Counted from the stretch's first letter, positions 17,200-26,761 are shown. The stretch is DNA of 64,000 nt from Pelagicoccus enzymogenes (GCF_014803405.1 NZ_JACYFG010000060.1:34399-98398), one strand, 5' to 3'. Made by a program: numbers and translations. Notes: a model not told the origin generated them from the sequence alone.

Positions 17200-17402
17200 A
17201 GACCCTCGGAGCAAGCTCTCGATTTCGTCGACTGCCGGAGCGCGGCAGCGAGGTATTCAAAAAACAGGTGGCGCGGCTTCTTCGAAGGCGCCATTGCGAA
17301 ATCGTATTCGGTACCGAGGCTTGCCGACAAAGCGAAGCGCCCAAAGCCGATCCACCTCAAGAGTCGAAGCAAGCTTCGAGATATTAGACCCAAAGGGAAT
17401 AA
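17198..17402. repeat. Dispersed palindromic repeat, copy 2
   Basis: Counterpart of the 11113-11283 element: same opening (AAAGACCCTCGGAGCAAGC), same middle block with AAAACAGGTGGCGCGGCTTC, the same small hairpin TCGAAGCAAGCTTCGA (17364-17379), and a CCCAAAG end. It has about 30 extra bases in the central loop, and its 16-bp stem is imperfect, so the two copies have diverged by substitution and one insertion. Confidence 0.85.
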
Positions 17403-17478
17403 ATTGCCGTCTTCCGCCGATTGCGTAGGGAATTACCAAATACGAGTGCGTCGTCATATCGGCGCTCCCTTTCTGGAG

Positions 17479-18903
17479 CTAGATGGTGCGAAGCTGCAGT
17501 GTGTCGATGACCTTTCCTTCGGCCAGCGCATTGGTGATCACGGCTACGGTGGTCCCCTTCTCCACCCACTCCTTCTTGCGCAAGATCTTTAGCGAGAGAC
17601 TGATGGTCTCTTCCGGGTCATCGAAGAACTCGATGAGGAAGGGCTCGACGCCCCAAGGCAGCAGTAGTTGTCGGAAAATCGATTCGACATCCGTGAAAGC
17701 GAAAATGGGAGCGCCGCGAGCTCGCAGGGCTCCCAAGGTATAGGCGAGGTAGCCGCTGCGGGTGAAAACCACAATCGCGGACTGCTCCATGTCTTGAGCC
17801 AGCTTTGCGGCGGATCGTAGCAGCTTGGCCTTAGGGCTGGGCAGCGTAAGGTCTCGATTCAAGTCGTAGCTTACGGATGGCTCTATGCTCTCGATGATGT
17901 TTTTCATGACCTGCACCGACTCCAGCGGATATTTGCCCACGGTGGTCTCTCCGGAGAGCATGATGGCGTCGGCTTGCTCGCGAACTGCATTCGAAATATC
18001 GGAAATCTCGGCTCTGGTAGGCATGGGAGAATTGATCATCGTTTCGAGCAAATGGGTCGCAATGATCACGGGTTTGCCCGCCGCCCTACAGGCGGCAACC
18101 AGATCGCGTTGCACCAACGGCAAACGATGGTAGTCGATTTCGATACCGAGATCGCCGCGGGCAACCATAATGCAGTCGGCTTCCTCTACGATCTCCTGCA
18201 TGTTGCGTACGCCCGCTTGATCTTCGATCTTGGCGATTATCTTAGCGGGTGAACCAAGAGCATCGAGGAAGGCCCGCAAGGTTCTGATGTCAGAGGCTTG
18301 CCGCACGAAAGATAGAGCCACGAAGTCGATGCCCGCCTTCACGCCGGCTTTCAGGTCTTCTTCGTCCTTGGGTGTCAGGCATGGCAAGTTGACGAAAACG
18401 CCGGGCAGGTTGATGTGGCGTTTGGAACCGATTTCTCCAGGGGTTAGAACCTCGAGGCGTACCCGTTGCTCGTCCTTGGCAAGAACTCGCATGCGAATGA
18501 GTCCGCTGTCAATCAGCACGATGGCTCCCGTCTCCAGGTCCATCGGCAGGCCGGGATAGTTAGTGGACACAGCTGGCACGTCGCCGGTTGGCATCGCCGC
18601 CTCCAAATGGATTTCGAAGACCTCGCCCGCGGATACCTTGATCGGGGCTTCGACCCTGCCGGTTCTTATCTCGGGGCCTTTGACGTCCATCATGACACCG
18701 ACATGGCGGCCAATTTCGGAAGATGCCTCTCGAATGTGCCACATGGCATCGTCGACCCACTGGTGGCTGGCGTGCGCCATGTTGAGCCGCAGGATGTCCA
18801 CTCCTGCGGTGATCAGCTTGGCGAGCATTTCCTTCGAGTCCGTGGCGGGGCCGAGGGTCGCGATAATCTTGGTGTGGCGAAAAAAGGATCGGGTCGGTGG
18901 CAT
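17479..18903 (-). CDS. pyk: Pyruvate kinase
   Basis: 474 residues from the ATG at 18903. It catalyses phosphoenolpyruvate + ADP to pyruvate + ATP, the last step of glycolysis, in the cytosol. Visible signatures are HTKIIATLGPATDS at the N terminus, VDILRLNMAHAS, a beta-barrel B domain around residues 75-170, and the active-site stretch MVARGDLGIEIDY. After these come GKPVIIATHLLETMINSP, the MPTRAEISDISNAV helix, IMLSGETTVGKYPLE, and the C-terminal domain with VFTRSGYLA. The Asn of NMAHAS and the active-site residues are intact. It is monocistronic and convergent with DUF3185. Confidence 0.97.
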   Translation of the reverse strand: MPPTRSFFRHTKIIATLGPATDSKEMLAKLITAGVDILRLNMAHASHQWVDDAMWHIREASSEIGRHVGVMMDVKGPEIRTGRVEAPIKVSAGEVFEIHLEAAMPTGDVPAVSTNYPGLPMDLETGAIVLIDSGLIRMRVLAKDEQRVRLEVLTPGEIGSKRHINLPGVFVNLPCLTPKDEEDLKAGVKAGIDFVALSFVRQASDIRTLRAFLDALGSPAKIIAKIEDQAGVRNMQEIVEEADCIMVARGDLGIEIDYHRLPLVQRDLVAACRAAGKPVIIATHLLETMINSPMPTRAEISDISNAVREQADAIMLSGETTVGKYPLESVQVMKNIIESIEPSVSYDLNRDLTLPSPKAKLLRSAAKLAQDMEQSAIVVFTRSGYLAYTLGALRARGAPIFAFTDVESIFRQLLLPWGVEPFLIEFFDDPEETISLSLKILRKKEWVEKGTTVAVITNALAEGKVIDTLQLRTI

Positions 18904-19516
18904 ACGTCTCCACAGCAAGAAAGACGCCATTTGCAGTGACTATCTTTACGGGGAGAATCAGGGGCTAAGAATCGCAGACACGAGCCCCTACAATTAGCGC
19001 TGGATGCTGCTCGTCTGGAAGCGCCGCTTCGGATTCAAAAGCACAAATATATCCGCAGAATTCCTCTGTACGGTTCGCTCCTGTAGCGCGATTTTTAATA
19101 CACCCCATTAAGGTGCGGCGCGACTCTCGATTTACCTTCGGGTGCCCCTCATCTGCAGCCTTAAGCACGAAAAAACAGACTCCCACCGAAATGGCATCGA
19201 GTAGGATGCACCGTTTCCGTTTCAAACAGGTCGATGCGACCCACCCCCCCCTACCGCATGTCCCTCTACCGTTTACCCTTTTTGCCCAGTGGATAGGTGA
19301 ATCCTGAGGCGGACTGGAAATCCGCCCGTTCTCCAATGGCAAGCGACTTGGCCCAGTATCTCCCCGGGCTTCGTTGGCTCCGCCCACCCCCCTTGCTCTC
19401 CCCGTTTTTTCGGGGCCTGTTTCGTCGCAAGCGAATGCCGGGACGAATGGCTCGATGTGAAAAGCTTTGGGGAGCTGCGTAACTACAAAACTGCAAATAC
19501 TACAAAAAACCGAGAT
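18904..19516. other. 613-base gene-free interval before the TonB receptor
   Basis: No plausible gene is seen; the frames here lack normal composition. Features are a run of seven C at about 19243-19252, a short hairpin GGCGGACTGGAAATCCGCC (about 19309-19327), and CCCCGTTTTTTCGGGG (19399-19414) that could be a terminator or leader hairpin. The interval should carry the promoter and a long leader of the receptor gene. Confidence 0.5.
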
Positions 19517-22500
19517 ATGAAAAAATACTACAAAACGAAGCCATGGCTCGCTGCCTCGCTGGTCGTCGCAGCCCCCTGCTTCAGCTTGTACGGCCAAGCT
19601 GGCGGCGAGCAGGACGAGGACGAAAATGTATTTACCTTGTCCCCCTTCCAAGTGGATGGCTCGAGGGACGAAGGCTATCGCGCTGAATCCGCCACTGCGG
19701 GAAGCCGCTTGAATACGGAGCTGAAAGATGTGGCCGCTTCGGTATCCGTGCTAACGGAGGCCTTCATGGACGACTTGGGGGCTACGGATCTCGTGACCGC
19801 TTTGGAGCAGGTTGCTGGAGCCGAAACCAACGCCCTTACCGATCGTACCTCCGACCGTATCGTGGGTGGCGACGGATATTCCGGAAACGACTTCGGCGAT
19901 CCGCGTTCCTCGGAAGGATCGATTCGCGTGCGCGGCCTCGGCGACGCTTCGAAAACCCAAGGCTTCTTGCCTGTCATCATCGGCGGAGACCGTTACAATA
20001 TCGAGCGGGCTGAGTTCCTGCGCGGACCGAATTCAATTCTCTTCGGATTGGGACAGCCAGGCGGACTCATTAACTACGCAGCCAAAACGGCTCACACAGG
20101 GCAAGACATCAACAATGTCAGCTTTGTGACGGATAACTTCGGCACCTTGCGCGGGACCTTCGATGCGAGCCGCGTGCTAATGGAAGACAAGCTCGCGGTG
20201 CGTCTTGCGGGCAAATGGGGGAATCAGCAATACAACGTCGAACATGCCCGCGAGTTGGATCGTCGAGCTTTTGCCACGTTTACCTACCGGCCTACGCAAA
20301 ACACGACGATTACTGGATTCTACGAGAATATCGATCGCTACAGCCGCCAGCCAGGCTATCGCCCAGTACACGACAACGTTAGCGGGTGGCTCTCCGTCTA
20401 CAACGACTTCTATGCGCAACAGGTTTCTAATGGATTGAGTGGAGCCGCTCTCGAGCAGTCTTTGTTCGACGCTGGCTTCTGGTGGGATCCAACCGATCCG
20501 GGCGTACGCAATAGCAATGGTACACAAAACATGGATACGGTGCGGCGGGCGACCGGGGTTATCGGGGCCACCTCTGACATTGACGGCGTTGGAACCGGCG
20601 TATCCGCAGGTGAAGTACGTCTGGGTGACGATTGGGACGGGCAGGACAACGCCCTGCTCATCTACTACGACGGAAATGCGCCGGACACGCCCCTCTTCGG
20701 TGGGATGAACCTGGCTGGCACTCGCCTGCCGGACGGTGGTCGCGGGCCAAATGCCGAACGCCGCACTCTGATCCGCACCGCGCATCCCCTGGAAAACCGC
20801 AGCGGCTTCCTCGACCCGCAGGTTACCGACTCAGGAATCTTCCCTTACCACAAGTTCGACTTGAATGCCTTGCCCGGCAACTATCGCGACGAAGAAGACG
20901 AGAAGATAGGCTTCACGCTTGAGCACAAGGTGAACGACAACTTCTACGTCGGCGTTTCCGGCATGAAAGAAGATTACGCAGCCGAGCTGAACTTCCCCAT
21001 CATCGCCCAGACGCAGGCCATCCAGCTGGACAACAACCGCTACATGCTTTTCCTCGACGCGAATGGCGAGAAGGTGGAGAATCCCAACTTCCTGCGGCCC
21101 TTCATCTACGGACGTCCGCTGGGACTTTACCGTGAGAGGGCGACCGAAGGGTACCAGGCCCAAGCCAATTACGACTTGGATTTCAGCGATATCAACGAGC
21201 GACTTTCCTGGCTCGGGAAGCATCGCCTCACCGGGGTCTACACTTACGGCTGGCAGGAGAACTTCGAATACCGCTGGGAAACCAGGGCCAACAATACGGT
21301 AGACGGCGTTCTGACCTCCGGCCTTCGAACGGGACGCGAAGACAACTTCAACGATGCCGGACGACGCGTCTACAACCTCTGGTACATCGGCGATCCCGTA
21401 CAACCCGGCGATACCTCGCTCAACATCAATTCGCTTCCCTCCAACGTACTCGCGCAGGAGCAAGACATCGGCTACAACTACTGGACGGGAGCGAACACCA
21501 TCAGCACCTCCCCCACTGCTATCGAGTTGCGTCGCGGTTCGATCGACCGCGGAAACTACAGCGAGCAAATCAATAAGGGAATTAGCGGCTCCATCCAAAG
21601 CTTCTGGTGGAACGACCGCATCGTTACCTTGCTGGGCGCCCGCAGCGACTCGGTTTATCCTTACGTCCGCTCCACCATCGATTCCGAGGCTTTCGACAAT
21701 TCGATCGGACGCATCGATCCCAACGACCCCGAACGCGAGCTCTTCCCCTTGGACATTTCCAAGGCGTACTACAGTCCTCGTGGCGACGCCAACAATCCTT
21801 TGGAGGACGTTTCGACGACGACGCAAAGCGTGATCTTCCATATCCTGCCGGACAAGCTGCGTGTGTTTGCTAACCGGTCCGAGAACTTCGACGTATCCGC
21901 TCCACGCACCGACAACTTCGGCCGTATTATCGCTCCGCAAGGCGGCGAAACGGAGGAGGTCGGCATCGGCGCGACCATCATGGAGAACAAGCTCGACCTT
22001 CGCCTCTCCTTCTACGACACGGCGCAAGTCAACACCAGCGACGGCGGTCTCAACTTCCTCGCATCCATCAGCCTTCCCGGGTTCGAGGAAAACCTCTATT
22101 CCGCCCTCGAGGAGGCGGGACGCCTCAACGAATGGGAAACTTACGACACCAACGCCCAGCTCTCGAGCGCCCCTTATCAACGTCCTGAAAATGTGGATGC
22201 AACCCTCGACTCCCGCTCCAAGGGCTTCGAGTTTTCGGGCACCTACAACCCCAGTCCAAATTGGCGCTTCAAATTCGACTTCAGCCGCCTGGAGAACGAA
22301 GGCTCCAACGCAGGCGCTCAAATCGACTCATGGTTGGCTGCCCGAGCGCCTTACTATCTCCCGTTCTTTCAGGAAGGGCTCAAGACGGACGGCACGCTTG
22401 CCGAAAATATCCTAAACTCGGATGGGACCGCTGCGGACGGCACCTTGCTGCGCCAATTCTTCAACAGCGTGATGCCCCGTTACGTTACCTCCAAGTTGAA

Positions 22501-22981
22501 TGACGGTCGTCCGAATCTCGGTATCTCTGAATACACCGCCAAGCTTTTGACGAACTACAGCTTTACCGATGGTCGATTCAAAGGGTTTTCCGTGGGCGGC
22601 AACTTGATTTGGGAGGACGGAAAGGCTCTGGGGTCCAACACGAAGGACGTACCCGTCGCCGACTTCGTGCCCGCTCTCGGGAACCTGCCCGGAGAAGACT
22701 TCTTCGCTACGGTGGGCGATCCCGACGCCACAATCTTCGGCGACTCAATCCTAACCGGTGGATTGAAAATTGGATACAGAACAAAGATCAACGATGGACG
22801 CATCAACTGGAACATCCAGCTGAACGCGACTCGTCTCATCGACTCTTCCAACAAGGACGGTTTGCGCGTTCGAGCTTTAAATCCAGAATCCGTGACATCC
22901 GATGGCACCGTGATAGACAACAACATCTACTCGCTCGCCGTACCCACCACTTACATGCTCACCAACACTTTCAGCTGGTAA
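19517..22981 (+). CDS. TonB-dependent outer-membrane receptor (large, Opitutales type)
   Basis: 1154 residues from the ATG at 19517. A signal peptide (KKYYKTKPWLAASLVVAAPCFSLYGQA) leads to a short acidic stretch and FTLSPFQVDGSRDEGY, which resembles the N-terminal TonB-box-adjacent region of large receptors in Opitutae. The plug domain follows (RLNTELKDVAASVSVLTEAF, then ERAEFLRGPNSILFGLGQPG with the LRGP and GxGxPGG-like core). A long beta-barrel, rich in aromatic/alternating strands, ends in YMLTNTFSW with a terminal Trp. Such receptors import large or bulky substrates (plant glycans, siderophores) using energy from TonB-ExbB-ExbD. A hairpin terminator lies 40 bases downstream. Confidence 0.92.
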   Translation: MKKYYKTKPWLAASLVVAAPCFSLYGQAGGEQDEDENVFTLSPFQVDGSRDEGYRAESATAGSRLNTELKDVAASVSVLTEAFMDDLGATDLVTALEQVAGAETNALTDRTSDRIVGGDGYSGNDFGDPRSSEGSIRVRGLGDASKTQGFLPVIIGGDRYNIERAEFLRGPNSILFGLGQPGGLINYAAKTAHTGQDINNVSFVTDNFGTLRGTFDASRVLMEDKLAVRLAGKWGNQQYNVEHARELDRRAFATFTYRPTQNTTITGFYENIDRYSRQPGYRPVHDNVSGWLSVYNDFYAQQVSNGLSGAALEQSLFDAGFWWDPTDPGVRNSNGTQNMDTVRRATGVIGATSDIDGVGTGVSAGEVRLGDDWDGQDNALLIYYDGNAPDTPLFGGMNLAGTRLPDGGRGPNAERRTLIRTAHPLENRSGFLDPQVTDSGIFPYHKFDLNALPGNYRDEEDEKIGFTLEHKVNDNFYVGVSGMKEDYAAELNFPIIAQTQAIQLDNNRYMLFLDANGEKVENPNFLRPFIYGRPLGLYRERATEGYQAQANYDLDFSDINERLSWLGKHRLTGVYTYGWQENFEYRWETRANNTVDGVLTSGLRTGREDNFNDAGRRVYNLWYIGDPVQPGDTSLNINSLPSNVLAQEQDIGYNYWTGANTISTSPTAIELRRGSIDRGNYSEQINKGISGSIQSFWWNDRIVTLLGARSDSVYPYVRSTIDSEAFDNSIGRIDPNDPERELFPLDISKAYYSPRGDANNPLEDVSTTTQSVIFHILPDKLRVFANRSENFDVSAPRTDNFGRIIAPQGGETEEVGIGATIMENKLDLRLSFYDTAQVNTSDGGLNFLASISLPGFEENLYSALEEAGRLNEWETYDTNAQLSSAPYQRPENVDATLDSRSKGFEFSGTYNPSPNWRFKFDFSRLENEGSNAGAQIDSWLAARAPYYLPFFQEGLKTDGTLAENILNSDGTAADGTLLRQFFNSVMPRYVTSKLNDGRPNLGISEYTAKLLTNYSFTDGRFKGFSVGGNLIWEDGKALGSNTKDVPVADFVPALGNLPGEDFFATVGDPDATIFGDSILTGGLKIGYRTKINDGRINWNIQLNATRLIDSSNKDGLRVRALNPESVTSDGTVIDNNIYSLAVPTTYMLTNTFSW

Positions 22982-23018
22982 AGAAGCGCCGCGTTTGAAT
23001 CGCGACTTTTTGTCGATG

Positions 23019-23056
23019 GCCTGTCATCCGTTTTGAGGTGGCAGGCTATTTTGTCG
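23019..23056 (+). terminator. Intrinsic terminator of the TonB receptor gene
   Basis: Stem GCCTGTCATC / GGTGGCAGGC (23019-23028 and 23037-23046), 10 pairs including two G-U, with an 8-base loop and a T-rich tail (TATTTTGTCG). It lies 38 bases after the receptor stop. Confidence 0.7.
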
Positions 23057-23199
23057 CTAGCCTTCGACCTACATGCCATTGAAAATGCCCTAGCTTGAGA
23101 GCCCTTCGGAGGCCGCCGCCAATTGGCGATGAAAGGTTGCAGTTGTGCGGGGAATGCTGCATCGCTCTGATTCCCTAAACGATCGAATCCCTCTCCGCC

Positions 23200-23988
23200 A
23201 TGAGCAATGAAGCCTCCTCCTCTCCGATTCCAGACGTAGAGCCACCGTCCGCTAAACTTTTCACAGCCAAAGCAATAGGGATCGGCGCATTCATTGGTGG
23301 TCCGCTCGCGGCAACGACGCTACTCGGGCTCAACTTTTCTCAACTCGGACGCAAGAAGCAGCGTAACCAGACTTACCTGCTCGGCCTCGGACTGACCCTC
23401 TCCTACTTCTGGCTCGTATCCGAGATTCCGCAGAGCGTGCTCGACAAGATTCCAACTGCCGCTTGGGGAGGGCTCACCGGCTTGATCGCCTACCTGCTAA
23501 CCGAAAACCTGCAAGGCGAGCTGCTGCGGACGCACTTCGCAAAGCTTGGCCAGAAGGCTTCAGGCTGGGCTGTCGCTGGGTGGTCCACTCTTTCGCTCGT
23601 AGTCACCTTAGCTCTGATATTGTTCTTGTACGTGCCCATGCTCACGCCATTCGAGTTCGAGAAGCCCGTCTACAGCGATGGCTTGCTCGGCAACGAAATC
23701 TATCATGGCGAAAACGTGGAAACGGAAACGGTCAAAGCCTTGGGGCAATACCTCGTGGACATCGAGTATTTCGATTCTGAATACTCGGTTCCCGTACAGA
23801 TTAGGCTAGAGGAGGAAAAATACGAGCTGTACCTTTCCTGTTTGCGAGATCGCTGGGAGGATCCGGCAACCCTTTCCATTTTTAGGAATTTCGCCGCTGA
23901 CATCGAAGCGGATGTTTTGAACAAGCCCGTTACAATCGTACTTGTGGACGAAGACTTCAATGGAGTCTACCGGAAGCGTCTCAATTAA
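23200..23988 (+). CDS. Multi-pass membrane protein with C-terminal soluble domain
   Basis: 262 residues, start ATG 23200. Four hydrophobic helices are at about 25-47, 60-76, 84-100 and 122-145, the first in AIGIGAFIGGPLAATTLLG. After these, roughly 110 residues form a periplasmic or cytosolic domain with many Glu/Tyr and the segment YLVDIEYFDSEYSVPVQI. The four-helix part with the Gly-rich first helix is seen in several uncharacterised bacterial membrane proteins. No function can be given. The gene ends 35 bases before a cupin gene. Confidence 0.65.
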   Translation: MSNEASSSPIPDVEPPSAKLFTAKAIGIGAFIGGPLAATTLLGLNFSQLGRKKQRNQTYLLGLGLTLSYFWLVSEIPQSVLDKIPTAAWGGLTGLIAYLLTENLQGELLRTHFAKLGQKASGWAVAGWSTLSLVVTLALILFLYVPMLTPFEFEKPVYSDGLLGNEIYHGENVETETVKALGQYLVDIEYFDSEYSVPVQIRLEEEKYELYLSCLRDRWEDPATLSIFRNFAADIEADVLNKPVTIVLVDEDFNGVYRKRLN

Positions 23989-24022
23989 GGTACAGTTCCT
24001 CAAACCTCTAACGATTTCTGCA

Positions 24023-24445
24023 ATGAAAACTCGACCTTCGACAATCGTCTCATGCCTCGCTGCTCTTTTTTGTCTATCCTTGGCGAGCGGGCATCCGGAG
24101 CACTCTATTCCCGTCTCAAGCGAACTGGCCATGGAGAGCCTGCTGCACAGTCCTCTCGCGGGAGCGGATCACTTGGAAGTTTTTATGAGCAAAGTTTCGA
24201 TCCCTCCCCATTCCCAGCTTCCCAAGCACTGGCACCCAGGAGAGGAATTTGTCTATATCGTCTCGGGCGCCGTCACGCTTGTGCAGGACGGCAAGGATGA
24301 GGTCGCGTTCGCTGCGGGCGATGCTGGCATGGTGCCCTTAAAGCAAATACACACAGCCCGGACTGGAGCGGAAGGCGTAGAGCTGATCGTTTTTCGTGTT
24401 CACGAAAAAGGTCAACCCCAACGCGTTTTGGTCGAGAACCAATGA
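24023..24445 (+). CDS. Secreted cupin-domain protein
   Basis: 140 residues from the ATG at 24023. A signal peptide (KTRPSTIVSCLAALFCLSLASG) precedes a single cupin-2 domain. The metal-binding motif 1 is HWHPGEEFVYIVSGAV (His, His, Glu), and motif 2 contains AGDAGMVPLKQIHTAR, with the last His. Preserved residues imply a divalent metal site in a small beta-barrel. Secreted single-domain cupins are found near various oxidative or carbohydrate genes; the specific role here is unknown. Confidence 0.85.
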   Translation: MKTRPSTIVSCLAALFCLSLASGHPEHSIPVSSELAMESLLHSPLAGADHLEVFMSKVSIPPHSQLPKHWHPGEEFVYIVSGAVTLVQDGKDEVAFAAGDAGMVPLKQIHTARTGAEGVELIVFRVHEKGQPQRVLVENQ

Positions 24446-24518
24446 AGCGAAGCGGCTGCTGTATCCAGAATCTAGCATCCAATAAAAATACCCATTTGGG
24501 AAACAGTGACAGTCTTCA

Positions 24519-26117
24519 GTGAACGATCGGCGACTTTACGAATTAACGCGAACTGCTAGTTTCCTGTGGAAGAGCGCTGCTCTTTTGCTGGCCTTTTTCC
24601 TAGGACTCGGAGCTTTGTTGTGGCTCGTAAAACCTTCGGGTGAGGCTGCTCCGCAACGAACCGAGCTTTACATCGTATCAGCGGACGGAATGACCCAAAT
24701 CGCTGTCAACACGGCGAGGCATGAGGCGGCTTTGAAGGCTGAGCTTCTGAGCGACTCTTCGTTTCCCGAAAAATTATATGCCTTGCAGTATCTGCTTTCA
24801 ATCCAATCGAGAGGACGCGCGCTGCAACTCCCTCCCGCCGACGCGCTGCCGAACGTCGACCCAAGCCAATATCGCGTGCTCCAGGCATATGCAGAAGCTA
24901 TGATAGCAGGAGCTTCCAAGCAGGATGCCGCGCTCACCTTGCTCCAATTGAGCGAGCTCGCCCCTCCGCCGGCATTCGCCAACTTCGCTTTGTCTCTTTA
25001 TTACATGGCGTATCCAAAAGATGGATCGGCGCTCAAAGCGGCAATGGCAGAAGTTGCAGCTCACCCTAGCCAAGACTCGAGAGCTCTGCTGGTTGAGCTT
25101 TTGGGGCGCTACAAGCGCTATTCGGAGCTACGACCTCTGCTTGACGATCCGAACTACGATGGACTGATCCCCAGCTTGCTCAAACGAGATGTCGCTCTGA
25201 ATCCCATGGATTGGCCCTTGCTGATCAAGACCCTGTTGCCCGTAGCTTACGAAGACATGCAGCTCAGCGTTCTCGCGCTCGCCCTCTTGGCAGGAGCCTC
25301 TTGGGCAAGCCTGCTCCTGCGGTTTAACGGGCCGCTGTCTTGCAAGGAGTCGGCGGTTCAGCTTGCCCTCCCCGCCTTGCTCCTAGGCGCTGCTTCTGCT
25401 CACCTGACAATCCTGGCGATTTACTGGCAGGAAGAGCAGCTCGGACTTGCTCGAGGCGACGACCTGATTGGCCAAGCGATCTACTGTTTCGCTGGCATTG
25501 GTTTACGGGAGGAATTGCTCAAGTTGCTGTGCTTCGTGCCCTTGATTCCCTTTCTGGCCAAAAGGAAAGACGAACTCGAAATTTTCGTGCTCGCCAGTCT
25601 TGTTGGGCTTGGTTTCGCAATCGAAGAAAACATTGGTTACTTCGAAAGCAGCCAGGGGTTGGATGCGGTAGGACGTTTCGTAACGGCCAACTTTCTCCAT
25701 CTATCCTTGACTGGTATTTGCGGGCTTACGTTGACGCAAGCGATTCTCTATCGAGGCTCCTATATCAATACGGCAGTATCTACCTTCGGCTTGGCCGTTT
25801 TGGCGCACGGCGCCTACGACGCCTTTATCATTGTGCCGGAACTCGCTGAATATAACTTGGCCACCATGGTGGTATTCATTTTGATCACCTATCAATACTT
25901 CACTTGGATTCGCCACTTGAGGAGCGAATGGCGTTCGAAAGTAAGCCTTACCGCACATTTCACCTTAGGGCTAACTCTTGTTTTTGGAGCGTCCTACCTG
26001 CTCGTTGCTTGGGAGTCAGGACCTGTCGAGTCCTTTCTCTCGCTAACTGAAGAAGCTCTTGGACTAGGGATCCTTCTCGTCCTCTTCTATCGCGAAATAC
26101 CAGAAGACATTTACTGA
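24519..26117 (+). CDS. PrsW-type intramembrane metalloprotease with large N-terminal domain
   Basis: 532 residues from a GTG at 24519. One N-terminal helix (about 16-37) is followed by about 200 helical, TPR-like residues (45-240) that probably face the periplasm. A membrane domain then shows PrsW (CPBP-like clan) signatures: GIGLREELLKLLCF (Glu-Glu near 331), GLGFAIEENIGYF (Glu-Glu-Asn near 369), FLHLSLTGI and HGAYDAF (His near 432). In Bacillus, PrsW cleaves an anti-sigma factor (RsiW) at site 1. The N-terminal module is unusual for short PrsW proteins and may sense a signal or bind the substrate. No obvious anti-sigma gene is adjacent. Confidence 0.85.
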   Translation: MNDRRLYELTRTASFLWKSAALLLAFFLGLGALLWLVKPSGEAAPQRTELYIVSADGMTQIAVNTARHEAALKAELLSDSSFPEKLYALQYLLSIQSRGRALQLPPADALPNVDPSQYRVLQAYAEAMIAGASKQDAALTLLQLSELAPPPAFANFALSLYYMAYPKDGSALKAAMAEVAAHPSQDSRALLVELLGRYKRYSELRPLLDDPNYDGLIPSLLKRDVALNPMDWPLLIKTLLPVAYEDMQLSVLALALLAGASWASLLLRFNGPLSCKESAVQLALPALLLGAASAHLTILAIYWQEEQLGLARGDDLIGQAIYCFAGIGLREELLKLLCFVPLIPFLAKRKDELEIFVLASLVGLGFAIEENIGYFESSQGLDAVGRFVTANFLHLSLTGICGLTLTQAILYRGSYINTAVSTFGLAVLAHGAYDAFIIVPELAEYNLATMVVFILITYQYFTWIRHLRSEWRSKVSLTAHFTLGLTLVFGASYLLVAWESGPVESFLSLTEEALGLGILLVLFYREIPEDIY

Positions 26118-26193
26118 CCCCCCGGTAACAAAGGACGAGCGAAACTCCCTCAGCGACCGCCCAATCGTTCATACAAAGCGCAATTCACTCGAC

Positions 26194-26253
26194 GTAGGAG
26201 CGTGCTCACAGCCTTGATCCGGCAACGCAATCGCGTGACAAGCACGCTCCTAC
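26194..26253. repeat. Palindromic GTAGGAGCGTGCT repeat (REP-like)
   Basis: 13-bp perfect inverted arms GTAGGAGCGTGCT and AGCACGCTCCTAC at the ends of a 60-base element, with further imperfect pairing inside. It is related in form to the GTAGGAAGCGACC family at 27593 and 38940 and is recognisable from other Opitutae intergenic regions. Confidence 0.8.
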
Positions 26254-26279
26254 ATTTTAGGGACGGTCTCTGGAAATGG

Positions 26280-26316
26280 AAGCGAGCCAAGCGACTCAGA
26301 TACGCTTGGCTCGCTT
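26280..26316. terminator. Long-stem hairpin downstream of a minus-strand gene
   Basis: Perfect 14-bp stem (26280-26293 with 26303-26316) and a 9-base loop, 25 bases past the end of the minus-strand secreted protein gene. The T-tract on the minus side is weak (CCATTTCC), so termination is plausible but not certain. Confidence 0.5.
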
Positions 26317-26341
26317 GTTGATAACTACGCAATAGAGAGTT

Positions 26342-26761
26342 TTATCCCTTGGGCTTACGCAGGACCGGGCAAACGAAGTCCGCCTCCGGTACACGCATTA
26401 TCGAAAGGTCGCCCGCATCAAGCGAGGCCTCCACTTCAGCTGCTGACTTGAATAGCGGCACAGGCGTTTCGTCCTCCCAAGTCACAACATAGACTTTCCA
26501 CTTTCCGCCATGGTAATTGGCATCTCCCGGGGCAACGGTGGTAACGCCCAGCTGGCCTTCTTGGCCGTTGCTGAGCACATAGATGACATCTACCCCGCGA
26601 CCAGGCATGGAGGTAGGCGTTGCTACGGTGCCGACGGTTTCTCCGTCGTAAAATAGAGCGCCAAACGCGGCGCCTTTATCGTTTTTCTTCCCTGCCCAAG
26701 CAACGTTCACCATCAAACCAGCAAGCGTCAGGCTTACAATCAGACGTATCCATTTTTTCAT
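26342..26761 (-). CDS. Small secreted protein of unknown function
   Basis: 139 residues. A signal peptide (MKKWIRLIVSLTLAGLMVNVAWA) is cut before GKKNDKGAA. The mature chain has beta-rich segments (GVDVIYVLSNGQEGQLGV, KWKVYVVTWEDE) and ends in a basic RKPKG. One Cys near the C terminus. Periplasmic or exported; no family recognised. It stands alone between a hairpin and about 250 bases of featureless DNA. Confidence 0.7.
   Translation of the reverse strand: MKKWIRLIVSLTLAGLMVNVAWAGKKNDKGAAFGALFYDGETVGTVATPTSMPGRGVDVIYVLSNGQEGQLGVTTVAPGDANYHGGKWKVYVVTWEDETPVPLFKSAAEVEASLDAGDLSIMRVPEADFVCPVLRKPKG

Noticed and set aside
18965..19651. A 228-codon minus-strand frame running into the TonB receptor start
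   Set aside because: It is antisense to the receptor signal-peptide region, has biased composition (many Cys, Arg and Pro) and no domain; it looks like chance openness.
20831..22321. A 496-codon minus-strand frame inside the TonB receptor gene
   Set aside because: Fully antisense to a clear receptor barrel; composition (very Val/Glu/Arg-rich) fits a mirrored frame of a high-GC gene.
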